Shown: positions 30,493 through 42,079 of the stretch, piece by piece
Numbering within the stretch: the stretch's first letter is position 1
Layout of the letters: every line of letters begins with the position of its first letter
Assembly (NCBI RefSeq): GCF_029239295.1
Contig: NZ_JAQZBC010000003.1
Coordinates: 62,001 to 126,000, forward strand
Direction of reading: 5' to 3'
DNA: 64,000 nt
Source: Sphingomonas sp.
GTDB taxonomy: Bacteria > Pseudomonadota > Alphaproteobacteria > Sphingomonadales > Sphingomonadaceae
Notes under the pieces: generated by a model
The model's database searches: none
What the model was told of the DNA's origin: nothing
Seen by the model: only the letters and a program-made list of their open reading frames with translations
Program-made: the position numbers and the translations under genes

Positions 30493-30729
30493 ATGAAGAT
30501 CAGCATAGAAGTGGATTGCACGCCCGAAGAAGCGCGGCGGGCAATGGGTTTACCCGATCTGTCACCGCTGCATGATCGCTATGTCGCGATGCTGCAGCAC
30601 ACGCTGGAGCAGAAAGCGGTGGGCCCGGAGATGCTGGAGACCCTGATGCGGAGTTGGGCACCAATGAGTGACACCGGCGCGAATTTCTGGCGCGGCCTGT
30701 TCGAGGCAGGCGGTAAGCCGGGCGGTTGA
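30493..30729 (+). CDS. Small conserved protein (DUF6489-like)
   Basis: MKISIEVDCTPEEARRAMGLPDLSPLHDRYVAMLQ... Confidence 0.75.
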   Translation: MKISIEVDCTPEEARRAMGLPDLSPLHDRYVAMLQHTLEQKAVGPEMLETLMRSWAPMSDTGANFWRGLFEAGGKPGG

Positions 30730-31994
30730 TGAGCACCATCTTTGCCGTTTCGAGCGGCCGTCCGCCTGCCGCGATAGCGGTTCTGCGGATCAGCGGGCCA
30801 GCAGCTTTCGTAGCTGGAACCGCACTAGCTGGCACCCTCCCCCCGCCCCGGACCGCGGCGCTCCGCACCCTGCGTCATGATGGCGTTACGCTCGACCAGG
30901 CGCTTGTGCTCTCCTTTCCGGGTCCGAACACTGCGACTGGCGAGGATCTCGTCGAACTTCACCTGCATGGTGGGCGCGCCGTCGTCGCAGCGGTCGAAGC
31001 GGCCCTGGCGGTTCAGCCTGATCTTCGCGCCGCCGAAGCGGGCGAGTTCACCCGCCGGGCGTTAGCCAATGGCCGCATCGACCTGATCCAAGCACAGGGG
31101 ATCGCTGACCTGCTCGAAGCAGAGACCGAGCAGCAGCGGCGGATGGCGATGGACAGCACCGACGGGGTCGTCAGCCGCTCAGTAGCTGAGTGGATGGCTG
31201 AACTATCGCGTATCGGTGCGCTGATCGAAGCGACGATCGATTTCGATGACGAGGATGACGTGGAGGCGGTGGATATCCGCCGTATTGACGAGGACAGCGC
31301 AACGCTGGCCTCACGGTTAGATGCTGTCCTTACGCGCCCGCCGGTTGAGCGTTACCGCGACGGAATTCGCGTCGTGCTCGTCGGGCCACCGAACGCCGGC
31401 AAGTCGTCACTGTTGAACGCGCTAATCGGTCGTGAGGCGGCGATCGTGTCGCCGATCGCCGGGACCACCCGCGACCGAGTGGAAGCGCAGGTCGTGCGGC
31501 GAGGCCGGGTGTACACGCTGATCGACACAGCTGGTCTCCGTGAAGAGACAGATGATCCTATTGAGCGTATCGGCATCCAGCGCGCGCGGACGGCACTTGC
31601 CACGGCGGATATTGTGCTGGATCTGACCGGCAGCGAGGTGAGCGAGCGGGCAATCCGCATTCATGCGCAAGCGGATCGACGTGGCGCCGCGCCGCACGAT
31701 GCGATCGCCACTTCGGTAAAGGACGACCGATCGATCGAGCAGCTTTGGCGGGAGATCGAGACCCGCGGTGATGGGATTCTTGGCGGTGGCGAAGGCCCCG
31801 TGTTCCACGTGGAACAGCGTCGGGCGATTGCCGCGGCTCGCGACGCGATCGCCGCATCGATAGCTTACGACGACTTGCTGTTACGTGCAGAAGAGGTACG
31901 GACAGCTTCGCGCGCGCTAGCCGGCTTGCTCGGCGTAGATGCAACCGAGGCCATGCTCGATGCCCTGTTTGCGCGCTTCTGTGTTGGGAAGTGA
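30729..31994 (+). CDS. mnmE: tRNA uridine-5-carboxymethylaminomethyl(34) synthesis GTPase MnmE
   Basis: [56 protein letters not shown]-terminal FCVGK. Confidence 0.98.
   Translation: MSTIFAVSSGRPPAAIAVLRISGPAAFVAGTALAGTLPPPRTAALRTLRHDGVTLDQALVLSFPGPNTATGEDLVELHLHGGRAVVAAVEAALAVQPDLRAAEAGEFTRRALANGRIDLIQAQGIADLLEAETEQQRRMAMDSTDGVVSRSVAEWMAELSRIGALIEATIDFDDEDDVEAVDIRRIDEDSATLASRLDAVLTRPPVERYRDGIRVVLVGPPNAGKSSLLNALIGREAAIVSPIAGTTRDRVEAQVVRRGRVYTLIDTAGLREETDDPIERIGIQRARTALATADIVLDLTGSEVSERAIRIHAQADRRGAAPHDAIATSVKDDRSIEQLWREIETRGDGILGGGEGPVFHVEQRRAIAAARDAIAASIAYDDLLLRAEEVRTASRALAGLLGVDATEAMLDALFARFCVGK
31801..31816. promoter_or_regulatory. parS site
   Basis: TGTTCCACGTGGAACA perfect 16-bp palindrome inside mnmE. 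Confidence 0.9.
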
Positions 31995-32009
31995 TGTTCA
32001 CGTGGAACA
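31995..32009. promoter_or_regulatory. parS-like degenerate site
   Basis: TGTT-CACGTGGAACA, one base short of the parS palindrome, overlapping the mnmG GTG start. Confidence 0.55.
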
Positions 32010-33732
32010 ATCCATCGATGTTATCGTGATCGGCGGCGGTCATGCCGGTAGCGAGGCCGCAGCAGCCGCAGCACGCCGAGGCGCGCGAGTCGGGCTGATC
32101 AGCCACGACCCAAGCCGAATCGGTGCCATGTCGTGCAATCCGTCCATCGGCGGATTGGGTAAGGGCCACCTTGTTCGCGAAGTTGATGCCTTCGACGGGT
32201 TGATGGCCCGAGCGGCGGACAGGGCTGCGATCCATCATCGGATGCTCAACCGCAGCAAAGGGCTCGCTGTGCAGGGTCCGCGCATTCAGGCGGACCGTCG
32301 GCTTTATACCGCCGCCATTCAGGCGATGCTCGCTGGCCAACCCACGATCAGCGTGATCGCCGGGGAGGCGGTCGCGCTTCGTCTGGAAAACGACCGCGTT
32401 ACCGGCGTCGTTCTCGCCAATGGTACTCAGTTGGCCGCGCGCGCGGTAGTGCTGGCCACCGGCACGTTCCTCGGCGGTCGAATATTCCGTGGCGAAGAGC
32501 AACAAGCCGGCGGACGGGTCGGCGAAGCGGCTGCGCTTCCGCTTGCGACGCAGCTTCGTGAACTTCAGCTACCAATGGGACGACTCAAGACCGGGACCCC
32601 GCCCCGCCTCGACGGGCGATCGATAAATTGGGCACGGCTGGATCCGCAGCCGTCTGACTCCGACCCATGGACGATGTCCCCGATGTCGCGCGGTCGGTGC
32701 CTCCCTCAACTCGCTTGCGCGATCACGCGAACGACGCAGCAAGCGCACGCGATCATTGCTGAGAACCTTCATCGCTCGCCGCTTCAGACCGGAGCGATCG
32801 AGGGGCAAGGGCCGAGATATTGCCCTTCGATCGAAGACAAGATCCGACGCTTCGGGGATCGGGACGGGCATCAGATCTTCCTCGAGCCCGAGGGGCTGGA
32901 CGACGCAACGGTCTACCCCAACGGAATTTCCACCTCACTCCCCGTGGATGTGCAAGACGCCTTTATTCGCAGCATCCCCGGGCTGGAGCAGGTGCGGATC
33001 ACCATGCACGGTTATGCCGTGGAGTATGATCATATTGATCCGCGCGCGCTGGATGCCACCTTGGCACTGCCGCAACTCACCGGCCTGTTCCTGGCGGGAC
33101 AGATCAACGGCACAACCGGCTATGAAGAAGCAGCGGCGCAGGGACTGGTTGCTGGCGCCAACGCCGCGGCCGCGGCGCTGGACCTCGCTCCGTTCCAACC
33201 TGATCGTACCGCGAGCTACATTGGCGTGATGATCGACGATCTGGTCCTCCAAGGGATCAGCGAACCCTATCGGATGCTGACGGCCCGTGCGGAGTATCGC
33301 CTCGCTCTACGCGCGGACAATGCCGAGGCTCGTTTGTCGGGCGAGGCGGCGCGGTTGCGGCTGCTCTCCGAAGAACGACAACGACATGTCGCCGGGCGGA
33401 TGAAACAACGGGAGCTGCTTCGGAACGGCGCAATCGGGGCGGATGGGACTGGTACAATCGACGCGGATCTGATCCGTGAGCATGAGGAAGATGTGCGCTA
33501 TGCCCCCTATTTGGAGCGACAAGCCGCCGAAATCGCGCGGATGAAAAAGGACGATAAAATCGTGATTGCGAGCGATGTTTCGCTCGATCGGATTGCCGGC
33601 CTTTCGAACGAGATGCGTGAAAGGCTCCGCGCCGCTCGGCCGCGTACGCTGGGTGAGGCTTCGCGTGTTCGCGGCGTCACGCCCGCCGCACTGACCGCCT
33701 TGTGGCTCGATGCGAAGGCGGCCCAGCGATGA
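32002..33732 (+). CDS. mnmG: tRNA uridine-5-carboxymethylaminomethyl(34) synthesis enzyme MnmG
   Basis: [59 protein letters not shown]. Confidence 0.98.
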   Translation: MEQSIDVIVIGGGHAGSEAAAAAARRGARVGLISHDPSRIGAMSCNPSIGGLGKGHLVREVDAFDGLMARAADRAAIHHRMLNRSKGLAVQGPRIQADRRLYTAAIQAMLAGQPTISVIAGEAVALRLENDRVTGVVLANGTQLAARAVVLATGTFLGGRIFRGEEQQAGGRVGEAAALPLATQLRELQLPMGRLKTGTPPRLDGRSINWARLDPQPSDSDPWTMSPMSRGRCLPQLACAITRTTQQAHAIIAENLHRSPLQTGAIEGQGPRYCPSIEDKIRRFGDRDGHQIFLEPEGLDDATVYPNGISTSLPVDVQDAFIRSIPGLEQVRITMHGYAVEYDHIDPRALDATLALPQLTGLFLAGQINGTTGYEEAAAQGLVAGANAAAAALDLAPFQPDRTASYIGVMIDDLVLQGISEPYRMLTARAEYRLALRADNAEARLSGEAARLRLLSEERQRHVAGRMKQRELLRNGAIGADGTGTIDADLIREHEEDVRYAPYLERQAAEIARMKKDDKIVIASDVSLDRIAGLSNEMRERLRAARPRTLGEASRVRGVTPAALTALWLDAKAAQR

Positions 33733-34349
33733 CCGAAGCGGAAGCACGTGACGCGGTACGCGCCATGGTTGGTGAGGAGGCGATGCCACGGCTGGACCGG
33801 TTTGCGGCGAAGGTAAGGGAGGAAAGCGAGCGGCAGAATCTTGTCGCCAAACCGACATTGGACACTTTGTGGAGCCGGCATTTCCTCGACTCCGCGCAGC
33901 TGATGCCGTTGGCGGCACAGCACGAGGGGTTGTGGATCGATGTTGGTACAGGGGCGGGCTTTCCCGGTCTGGTGATCGCCCTCGCCTCGCCGCGGCCAAC
34001 GATCATGATTGAACCACGCCGCAGGCGGGCTGATTTTCTGCGCGCGGTGATCGATGCTGAGGGTCTGGCCGACCGAGTGGAGATCCGCCAGGCAAAGGTC
34101 GAGCGCGTCGAAGCACCCAAGGCAGCCGTCATTTCTGCGCGTGCCGTCGCGTCGTTATCAGAATTGTTGCAATCGACGGCGCATTTGGCGGCAATGGACA
34201 CGCTTTACTTGCTACCCAAGGGACAATCGGCCACCACAGAGGTCAGCGAAGCGCAGCGACGTTTTGCAGGATTGTTCCACGTGGAACAGAGCATCACCGA
34301 CCCTGCCTCCGGCATCGTCGTCGTGAAAAACGTGAAGGGACGGCGATGA
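33729..34349 (+). CDS. rsmG: 16S rRNA (guanine(527)-N(7))-methyltransferase
   Basis: [32 protein letters not shown]. Confidence 0.97.
   Translation: MTEAEARDAVRAMVGEEAMPRLDRFAAKVREESERQNLVAKPTLDTLWSRHFLDSAQLMPLAAQHEGLWIDVGTGAGFPGLVIALASPRPTIMIEPRRRRADFLRAVIDAEGLADRVEIRQAKVERVEAPKAAVISARAVASLSELLQSTAHLAAMDTLYLLPKGQSATTEVSEAQRRFAGLFHVEQSITDPASGIVVVKNVKGRR
34273..34288. promoter_or_regulatory. parS site
   Basis: TGTTCCACGTGGAACA perfect palindrome inside rsmG, just upstream of parA. Confidence 0.9.
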
Positions 34350-35128
34350 TCCGCATCGCAGTGGCCAATCAAAAAGGCGGGGTTGGCAAGACGACGTCGG
34401 CGATCAACCTGAGCACCGCGCTTGCGGCGACGGGCAAGCGTGTGCTGCTGATCGACCTTGATCCGCAGGGCAATGCATCGACGGGCTTGGGGATAACGCA
34501 GGCGCAACGCGCCGCTTCCAGCTATCATGTACTGGTGGACCAGGCACCGGTGGAATCAGCGGTAGTTGCGACCGGTATTCCACGGCTTGATGTCTTGCCG
34601 GCCACCGTTGATCTGTCGGGCGCTGAGATCGAGCTGGTCGAGCTGGAGAACCGCACCCATCGCCTGCATCGCGCGCTGGATGCCGCGCCACCGCGGTGGG
34701 ACATCGCGCTGATCGACTGTCCGCCCTCGCTTGGACTGCTGACGATCAACGCGATGGTTGCGGCCGATTGCTTGCTTGTGCCGTTGCAGTGCGAGTTCTT
34801 CGCCCTCGAAGGGCTCAGCCAGTTGCTCACCACCGTTGAGCGAATTCGCGCCCGCTTTAATCCAGCACTGTCGATCATTGGCGTGGCGCTGACGATGTAC
34901 GATCGGCGCAACCGGTTGACCGAGCAGGTGTCCGCGGACGTTCGCGCGGTGCTGGGCAAGGTCGTGTTCGAGACTGTGATCCCGCGCAATGTGCGCCTTT
35001 CGGAAGCGCCCAGCCATGGCCTGCCGGCGCTGATCTACGATCACCGATGCAGTGGCTCGCAGGCGTATATCGCGCTGGCGCGGGAGTTGATTGCGCGCCT
35101 GCCGCATGCCAGCGAGGTGGCCGCATGA
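34346..35128 (+). CDS. parA: Chromosome partitioning ATPase
   Basis: [27 protein letters not shown]. Confidence 0.98.
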   Translation: MIRIAVANQKGGVGKTTSAINLSTALAATGKRVLLIDLDPQGNASTGLGITQAQRAASSYHVLVDQAPVESAVVATGIPRLDVLPATVDLSGAEIELVELENRTHRLHRALDAAPPRWDIALIDCPPSLGLLTINAMVAADCLLVPLQCEFFALEGLSQLLTTVERIRARFNPALSIIGVALTMYDRRNRLTEQVSADVRAVLGKVVFETVIPRNVRLSEAPSHGLPALIYDHRCSGSQAYIALARELIARLPHASEVAA

Positions 35129-36030
35129 CCGATACAAAGCGCGCGCGTGGTGGGCTGGGGCGAGGATTGGGCGCCCTGCTCGGCGATATTGCCCGGGACG
35201 ACTCCCCCACTGCGGTCGTTGGCGGGACACCCGCTGGTGTCCGCATGATTCCGGTCAGCGCGATTGCTCCCCACCCGGAGCAGCCGCGCCGCCACTTCGA
35301 CGAGGATGCGCTGAACGAACTCGCCGCGTCGATTGCGGAACGTGGCATCATCCAGCCGATCGTGGTTCGGCCGCATGGTCACACCTACCAGATTGTTGCC
35401 GGTGAACGGAGGTGGCGCGCGGCGCAGCGTGCGCAGTTGCACGAAGTTCCGGTCGTCGTCCGCGACTATACCGACAGCGAGACGCTGCAGATCGCGCTGG
35501 TGGAGAACATCCAGCGACAGAACCTGAATGCGATCGAAGAGGCGGAGGCGTATAGCCGGCTGGTCGATGAGTTCGGCCACACGCAGGAAGTACTCGCCCA
35601 GACGGTGCACAAGTCGCGCAGCCATGTCGCGAACCTTCTGCGCCTGCTCGATCTGCCTAAGAGCGTTCAGGCGAAGGTGGTCGACCGGACGCTGAGCATG
35701 GGCCACGCCCGCGCGATCATCGGCGCCCCCGATCCCGAGGCTCTGGCCGACCAGGTGGTGACCAAGGGGCTTTCAGTTCGCCAGACGGAGAAGCTGGCGC
35801 AATCTGCCAAGCCGGCATCGACGCGCAAGGCTGCATCGCGTCCGCCGCAGCAGGGATCAGGCAGCGGCGGCGATGCTGACGCAGCGGCGTTGGAGCGTCA
35901 GTTGGGCGACCTGCTCGGCGTACGCGTGCGGATTACCTACAGCTCGAATGGTGGATCGCTGACGATCGATTATTCCACGCTCGATCAACTCGACATGATC
36001 TGCCAGCGGCTGAGTGGTGAGCCAATCTAA
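35125..36030 (+). CDS. parB: Chromosome partitioning protein ParB
   Basis: RGGLGRGLGALLGD; YQIVAGERRWRAAQRA; NIQRQNLNAIEEAEAY. Confidence 0.98.
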   Translation: MTDTKRARGGLGRGLGALLGDIARDDSPTAVVGGTPAGVRMIPVSAIAPHPEQPRRHFDEDALNELAASIAERGIIQPIVVRPHGHTYQIVAGERRWRAAQRAQLHEVPVVVRDYTDSETLQIALVENIQRQNLNAIEEAEAYSRLVDEFGHTQEVLAQTVHKSRSHVANLLRLLDLPKSVQAKVVDRTLSMGHARAIIGAPDPEALADQVVTKGLSVRQTEKLAQSAKPASTRKAASRPPQQGSGSGGDADAAALERQLGDLLGVRVRITYSSNGGSLTIDYSTLDQLDMICQRLSGEPI

Positions 36031-36073
36031 TGATGTGAGCGGCGCCGGCGATTGGCCGGTGCTGCTCCGCTGA

Positions 36074-37090
36074 TTAGCGGCGCAGACGCTGCGCCAGCGA
36101 CAGCATGGCCTGGCTCGCGAGGACATCGCCGGCACTGCCGCCGCCGGCCATCACGGCCCGCTCAGCCTCTCGAACGAGCACCATGGCCCGGGCGAGCGCT
36201 GCGGGTGACCACTGACGCAAGGCGGCGCTGGTCGCGGCCTCTTCCTTGAAGAACACACGATGCCGCTTCATCACGCTGCCGACATCGTCGCCAGCGGCCA
36301 CCTCCGCCTTCATTTCAGCGAGAGCGGCCAGTCGACGTGCCAAGGCACGCAGCCACGGGATCGACGATACACCGGCTTCGTCAAGCTGACGCAGCGCCTC
36401 CCCGAGCTCGGCTGGGCGACCGGCAACCAACGCGGCGACCACGTCGCCCATGTCAGCTTCGCCCAGGTCCGCGCCGATCGCGTCCAGAGCGTCTTGTTCA
36501 CAGGCGGCCGGCCGGTCAGGTGCGGCGTCGAGATAAAGCGCCAGCTTCTCGATCTCGCGCGCCATCACGGCGCGATCGCCTCCGCCCGCAGATGCCAAGC
36601 GGCGCGCCACTCCAGGGCCAAGGCGCAGACCCGCCTCCCGCGCCAGATCGCCCGCAATGGACTCCATCTGGTCAGCGCCGGGAACGTAGCAGGCGAGCGC
36701 CAACGCGGCGGGTGAGTCTAGTGCCAGCTTGCTGAGCTTTGAGGTGGCCTTGAGTGATGGCGCGATCATCACCACCGGATTGGCGACGCGATCAGCCTCC
36801 AACAGCGCGGTAGCCGCGGCAAGGCTCTCCTCCCCCACCCCCGTCACGCGGACATGACGGGCGGTTCCGAACAGCGAGAGCGAGGCCGCTTCGTCGAGCA
36901 GGCGGGCGGGATCGCTCCGCAGCGTCGCACCATCGAGATCGATACGCTCCGCGTCAGCGCCGAGCGCACGCGGCAAACGGTCGGCCAGCGCAGTCGCGCC
37001 GGCCTCGTCAGGCCCGAACAGCAGATACAGCCGAATGTCGGCAGGCGGGCGATCGAGTGCCGCCTTCAGGCGGGCTTCGGTCGCCTTCAT
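36074..37090 (-). CDS. holA: DNA polymerase III subunit delta
   Basis: YLLFGPDEAGATALADRL; gene order with lptE-leuS. Confidence 0.93.
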   Translation of the reverse strand: MKATEARLKAALDRPPADIRLYLLFGPDEAGATALADRLPRALGADAERIDLDGATLRSDPARLLDEAASLSLFGTARHVRVTGVGEESLAAATALLEADRVANPVVMIAPSLKATSKLSKLALDSPAALALACYVPGADQMESIAGDLAREAGLRLGPGVARRLASAGGGDRAVMAREIEKLALYLDAAPDRPAACEQDALDAIGADLGEADMGDVVAALVAGRPAELGEALRQLDEAGVSSIPWLRALARRLAALAEMKAEVAAGDDVGSVMKRHRVFFKEEAATSAALRQWSPAALARAMVLVREAERAVMAGGGSAGDVLASQAMLSLAQRLRR

Positions 37091-37590
37091 TGCTTTGCGG
37101 CGTTCTGCCCCACGGACACGGAAATTCGCGTCACGATCTGGTCCGCAACCACGTCCGCCAGACGTTCGAGCGCCGTCGCCTCGGCAGCGATGGTGGCATA
37201 ATCAGATCCGACCACGTCGATGCCTGCGTCCGACCCGGCAGTCGCATCGAGCACCACGCCGTCGTCGCCGATCTCAACCAGCTGGTAACGCGCGCGCAGC
37301 GTCCGGCGTTCGCGCGCCACCGAATCATCGCGCCGGATGGCGAGGCCGGTGATCTGGTCGTCCAGCTTGATCTGCAAGCGATAGCGCGGGCTTGCCGAGG
37401 CGGGGACGACGCTCATGCGGTCGCGCAAAGCATTGGCTAGCAGCCAGCCGGCGCGCCCCTCCATCGGCATCACCTCGATCTCACCGAGCACCTTTGCGGC
37501 GGGGCTGGCGCTGCCGCCGGAATAGAGCGGCTTGAGGCCGCAACCACCCAGCAGCATCAGCGCCGCGGCGAGGGGCAGGAGCCGCTTCAT
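37087..37590 (-). CDS. lptE: LPS assembly lipoprotein LptE
   Basis: Lipobox [14 protein letters not shown]; overlaps holA and leuS by 4 bp. Confidence 0.9.
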   Translation of the reverse strand: MKRLLPLAAALMLLGGCGLKPLYSGGSASPAAKVLGEIEVMPMEGRAGWLLANALRDRMSVVPASASPRYRLQIKLDDQITGLAIRRDDSVARERRTLRARYQLVEIGDDGVVLDATAGSDAGIDVVGSDYATIAAEATALERLADVVADQIVTRISVSVGQNAAKQ

Positions 37591-40109
37591 GCGACGATGT
37601 TCACCAGGCGATCGGGGACCACGATCACCTTGCGTGGCGGCTTGCCCTCCAGCACGCGGGCGACCTTTTCGGAGGCCAGTGCGCGTGCTTCGGCTTCCTC
37701 GCGAGCCATGCCTTTGGGCAGCAGGATCGTGTCCCGCAGCTTCCCGTTTACCTGAACCGCGACGGTTACTTCGTCATCGACCAGCAGCGCCGGATCGACC
37801 ACAGGCCATGCCACGTCCGCGATCAGCCCCTCGCCGCCCTGTGCCGCCCACGCCTCTTCAGCCAGGTGCGGGACCATCGGCGAGACGATCCGCAGCAGCG
37901 TTCCGAGCGCGACGGTACGATCCTGTGAGGGAGCCGCCTTCTCGATCGCATTGGCGAGCGTGTAGATGAGCGCCACCGCCTTGTTGAACTGCAGCCCTTC
38001 GATCGCGTCCGCCACGCCCTTCACGGTGCGATGCGCGGTCTTGCGCAGGCTAATGTCCTCTCCACCGTCAGCGGTACTCCCAGCACCTTCTGAAGCCACC
38101 AGACGCCACAGCCGCTGGATGAAGCGCCAAGCGCCCTCGATGCCGTTCTCGCTCCACTCCAGATCGCGCTCAGGCGGGGAGTCGGACAGCATGAACCAGC
38201 GTACGGCGTCCGCGCCATATTGGTCGACAATCGGCTCGGGATCGACGGTGTTCTTCTTCGACTTGGACATCTTTTCGACGCGGCCGACCGTGACCGGCTG
38301 CCCCGTCGATTGTTCGATGCCGTCCTCGATGTCTGCCGGCGACAGCCAGCGCCCGTCAGAGGATTTGTAGGTCTCGTGCGTGACCATGCCCTGCGTGAAC
38401 AGGCCGGCGAACGGCTCCGCGAGGTCGATCATCCCGACGTGTTGTAGGGCACGCGTCCAGAAGCGCGCGTAGAGCAGGTGAAGGATCGCATGTTCCACGC
38501 CGCCGATATATTGCCCCACCGGCAGCCACTGTTCGGCCACTGTCTTGTCGAACGGCTTGTCGTCCGGCTGGCTGGCGAAGCGAATGAAATACCAGGAGGA
38601 ATCGGCAAAGGTATCGAGCGTGTCGGTTTCGCGGACAGCATCCTTGCCGCACGACGGACAGGCCACATGCTTCCACGTGGGATGGCGATCGAGCGGATTG
38701 CCCGGCACTGCGAAGCTGACATCCTCCGGCAGCTTTACCGGCAGCTGATCGAGCGGCACCGGTACCGCACCGCAATCGGCACAGTGGATGATCGGGATCG
38801 GCGTACCCCAATAGCGTTGGCGGCTGATGCCCCAGTCGCGCAGGCGGTACACCGTGGTCCCCTCACCCCAGCCACCAGCCTCGGCGCGCAGGATTACCTC
38901 GCGCTTCGCATCCTCGATGTCCATGCCGTCAAGGAAGTGCGAATTCACCAGCGTACCGGGGCCGGTATACGCCTCTGCCTCGTAGAATTCGGGTGAGTCC
39001 TTCGTCCCTTCGGAGACGACGCGGCGGATCGGCAGCTTGTACTTGGTGGCGAATTCGAAATCGCGCTGGTCGTGTGCGGGCACACCGAACACCGCGCCGA
39101 CGCCGTAATCCATCAGCACGAAGTTCGCGATATACACCGGCAGCTGGATCGTCGGATCGAAGGGATGCGCGGCCTTGTAGCCGGTGTCGAAGCCCTTCTT
39201 CTCCTGCGTCTCAAGCTCGGCCGCCGTCGTTCCGCCACGGCGACATTCCTCGATGAACGCCTGCGCCGCCGGATCGCCCGCAGCCACGGATTGCGCGAGC
39301 GGGTGATCCGCCGCGACCGCGACGAAGCTGGCACCAAAGATCGTGTCGGGGCGTGTGGTATATACCTCGACCACACCCTCGCCCGTGCCGGCTGCATCGG
39401 TCAGCGCGAAGCGGAAGGTGAGCCCCTGGCTCTTGCCGATCCAGTTTTCCTGCATCAGCCGGACCTTCTCCGGCCAATCCTTCAGATCGGCGAGGCCCGA
39501 CAGCAGATCCTCGGCAAAGGCCGTGATCTTCAGGAACCACTGGTTCAGCTTGCGCTTCTCGACCAGCGCGCCCGAGCGCCAGCCGCGCCCGTCGATCACC
39601 TGTTCATTGGCGAGCACGGTCATGTCGACCGGATCCCAGTTCACGGCACTTTCGCGACGATAGACCAGCCCTGCCTCAAGGAAGCGCAGGAAGATCGCCT
39701 GCTCGTGGCCATAATATTCGGGATCGCAGGTCGCGAATTCGCGCGTCCAATCGAGCGCGAAGCCGAGCCGCTTCAACTGCGCCTTCATCGTGGCGATATT
39801 GTCACGGGTCCAACCGCCCGGATGCACGCCCTTTTCCATCGCGGCGTTTTCAGCCGGCATGCCAAAAGCGTCCCAGCCCATCGGATGGAGCACTTCCATG
39901 CCATTCATCCGGCGGAACCGCGCCAGCACATCGCCCATCGTGTAGTTGCGCACATGGCCCATGTGGATGCGCCCCGACGGATAGGGGAACATTTCAAGAA
40001 CATAGCTCTTGGGCTTGGGCGAATGATCGTCGGCGGCAAAGGTGCGGCGCTCATCCCACACCCGCTGCCAGCGGGCGTCGGCGGAGAGCGCGTTAAAACG
40101 CTGGCTCAT
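37587..40109 (-). CDS. leuS: Leucyl-tRNA synthetase
   Basis: [42 protein letters not shown]. Confidence 0.99.
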   Translation of the reverse strand: MSQRFNALSADARWQRVWDERRTFAADDHSPKPKSYVLEMFPYPSGRIHMGHVRNYTMGDVLARFRRMNGMEVLHPMGWDAFGMPAENAAMEKGVHPGGWTRDNIATMKAQLKRLGFALDWTREFATCDPEYYGHEQAIFLRFLEAGLVYRRESAVNWDPVDMTVLANEQVIDGRGWRSGALVEKRKLNQWFLKITAFAEDLLSGLADLKDWPEKVRLMQENWIGKSQGLTFRFALTDAAGTGEGVVEVYTTRPDTIFGASFVAVAADHPLAQSVAAGDPAAQAFIEECRRGGTTAAELETQEKKGFDTGYKAAHPFDPTIQLPVYIANFVLMDYGVGAVFGVPAHDQRDFEFATKYKLPIRRVVSEGTKDSPEFYEAEAYTGPGTLVNSHFLDGMDIEDAKREVILRAEAGGWGEGTTVYRLRDWGISRQRYWGTPIPIIHCADCGAVPVPLDQLPVKLPEDVSFAVPGNPLDRHPTWKHVACPSCGKDAVRETDTLDTFADSSWYFIRFASQPDDKPFDKTVAEQWLPVGQYIGGVEHAILHLLYARFWTRALQHVGMIDLAEPFAGLFTQGMVTHETYKSSDGRWLSPADIEDGIEQSTGQPVTVGRVEKMSKSKKNTVDPEPIVDQYGADAVRWFMLSDSPPERDLEWSENGIEGAWRFIQRLWRLVASEGAGSTADGGEDISLRKTAHRTVKGVADAIEGLQFNKAVALIYTLANAIEKAAPSQDRTVALGTLLRIVSPMVPHLAEEAWAAQGGEGLIADVAWPVVDPALLVDDEVTVAVQVNGKLRDTILLPKGMAREEAEARALASEKVARVLEGKPPRKVIVVPDRLVNIVA

Positions 40110-40119
40110 CGTGACGGGA

Positions 40120-40560
40120 TCAGTTGATGGAGGAGGCACGCCGCAGATCGCGGGCACGAGTCAGGATGATGTCCTCCAGCTTCTGCGTGGTGGCCGCGGT
40201 GACAGGAGCTGCCACCCATTGACCGCCCTGGTTGACCTCCTTCAGCGCAGCGACGCGCACGGCGTCGGCACGCAGATCCTGATCGAGGATCGTGACGGTG
40301 ACCTTCATCCGCTCATTGGGGGTCTGCGGGTTCACATACCAATCGGTGACGATGACGCCGCCGTTGGAATCGGTCTGCAGCAGGGGCATGAAGCTGAGCG
40401 TGTCGAGCGAGGCGCGCCACAGATAGCTGTTCACGCCAATCGTGGTGACACGGCTGGCAGCTAGATCGGTAGTGGCCTTCTGCCGCCCGCCACCGCAACC
40501 CACGACGGCAAGGGCAGCGCAAACGACCAGCGCGGAACGCAACGGGCGGAACATGGGCAT
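40120..40560 (-). CDS. DUF3576 family lipoprotein
   Basis: [48 protein letters not shown]. Confidence 0.9.
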   Translation of the reverse strand: MPMFRPLRSALVVCAALAVVGCGGGRQKATTDLAASRVTTIGVNSYLWRASLDTLSFMPLLQTDSNGGVIVTDWYVNPQTPNERMKVTVTILDQDLRADAVRVAALKEVNQGGQWVAAPVTAATTQKLEDIILTRARDLRRASSIN

Positions 40561-40758
40561 CGTCCTGATGGAAAACTGGTGATATCGACCTCTACAGAGG
40601 CGACCCATTGCCCGCAAGTTCGCGCGGGCGGCCTGTCGGATGACCTGTTCGTCCTGCAAACTGTGGAAAGCGTGCAACACTCGGCCCAAAAGCAACACGC
40701 GAGCATGGCAACGTGCGAACGAATCGTGTTAGCTGCGTTCCAAGGGTCGGAGGGATTC

Positions 40759-41469
40759 GTGATCGCTGTTCGTGCGCTTATTGGTGGGTCTGTCGTGGCG
40801 ATTGCCGCGTCGGCACTCGTCGTGGCGCCGGCACTTGGCGCATCCGAGCTCGATCGCACCACGGCGAAGCGGCCTTCCGCAGCGCGTTCGGTGGGGGGCT
40901 TCACGCCTGCCGCAGCCGATCCGCGGCTTGCCGCCGCCTTTGCCCGCAGCGGGTTGGCAGATGGTCAGTTCCGCTTCACCCCATCAGAGAATCGTCAGGG
41001 TAACCGTCCGGTGACCGTGGCCGTTCGCGCACGCTCGACGCAGGTTGCCGATGCCAGGCGGACTACCACCGCCGCTGCGCCGACCGTTGGGCTGGTGCCT
41101 GTCGCCTACAACCTGGGCGTATCGGTGGGCTGGAAACGGTTTGCCGTATCGGGTGACGTGGCGAAGATCGATCTGGCGGGCCAGCCCGGCAGCCGCGAGG
41201 CCGCCGATGTGTCAGTCAGCTATTCGATGCCGCGCTTCACGGGCCGCGTGAAGGCGGCTGCCGATCGTCCGCTGCCGGGCGCTGCCCCGCAGATGGTCGA
41301 GGAAGCGCCGAGCTACTCGCTGGACGTGGGTGGCTCTTACTCGCTGACACGCAACATCGATCTGACCGCCGGTCTCCGGTACAAGTCGGAGCGTGAGCGG
41401 CTGGCGCGGTTCAACGACGATCGTCGTGACAGTCAGGCAGTCTACCTAGGCACCGCCTTCCGCTTCTGA
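40759..41469 (+). CDS. Hypothetical outer-membrane beta-barrel-like protein
   Basis: Signal peptide; alternating C-terminal strands ending YLGTAFRF. Confidence 0.7.
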   Translation: MIAVRALIGGSVVAIAASALVVAPALGASELDRTTAKRPSAARSVGGFTPAAADPRLAAAFARSGLADGQFRFTPSENRQGNRPVTVAVRARSTQVADARRTTTAAAPTVGLVPVAYNLGVSVGWKRFAVSGDVAKIDLAGQPGSREAADVSVSYSMPRFTGRVKAAADRPLPGAAPQMVEEAPSYSLDVGGSYSLTRNIDLTAGLRYKSERERLARFNDDRRDSQAVYLGTAFRF

Positions 41470-41526
41470 GCTGTCGTCGGGTTACTGGGCGGCACCATCA
41501 ATACACTTGATTAACGGGCCGGCGCG

Positions 41527-42057
41527 TCAGGTCAGCCAGGCGTCTATTGCCGCCCAGCCATTGAACCCGGCGATCTGGCGAAAGCGTCGCTCGTTCATCC
41601 CGCCCAATGCGATTCTGGTCATTGGCAGCATTCGCGCCAGCGCGGTCGCACGTGCAGCGCCGAGTGATCGGGCACCCGGATGCGAGCGCGTGGCAAACAC
41701 CGGTGAGACAAAGGCGACCGCGGCCCCCGCTGCGCGTGCCGAGCGTGCTTCGCTGCGATCATGAACGGGCCAGGTGACGAGGGCGCGCGATAGTCCGCGA
41801 TGCACGCCCATCTCGCCCCGTAGCGACACGTCGCCTGCCCGCACCAGCACCAGCCCGCGCGATCTGGCGAGCCGCAGCAGGCGCGCGAACAGCCGGCGTC
41901 GCTCGGTGAGCGGAGTCGAATGATGGCGAAAGACGATACCGGCCCCGCGTGGCAAGCGTCGCACCGCCATCCACAGCCTGTCGCCCATCCGCTCGTCGGT
42001 CATCAGCCAGACCGTGGGCACCGGCCGTGGGATCGGGACAGGGTGGCGGCATGGCAT
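41527..42057 (-). CDS. Thiamine phosphate synthase-like protein (ThiE/TenI fold)
   Basis: VWLMTDERMGDRLWMAVRRLPRGAGIVFRHHS; VAFVSPVFATRSHPGARSLG; IALGGMN. Confidence 0.85.
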   Translation of the reverse strand: MPCRHPVPIPRPVPTVWLMTDERMGDRLWMAVRRLPRGAGIVFRHHSTPLTERRRLFARLLRLARSRGLVLVRAGDVSLRGEMGVHRGLSRALVTWPVHDRSEARSARAAGAAVAFVSPVFATRSHPGARSLGAARATALARMLPMTRIALGGMNERRFRQIAGFNGWAAIDAWLT

Positions 42058-42079
42058 CAGCCCGCCTATAGCGCGGGCG

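Noticed and set aside
38673-38686. Possible third parS (CTTCCACGTGGGAT)
   Set aside because: Too many mismatches to the palindrome and located in leuS; likely chance.
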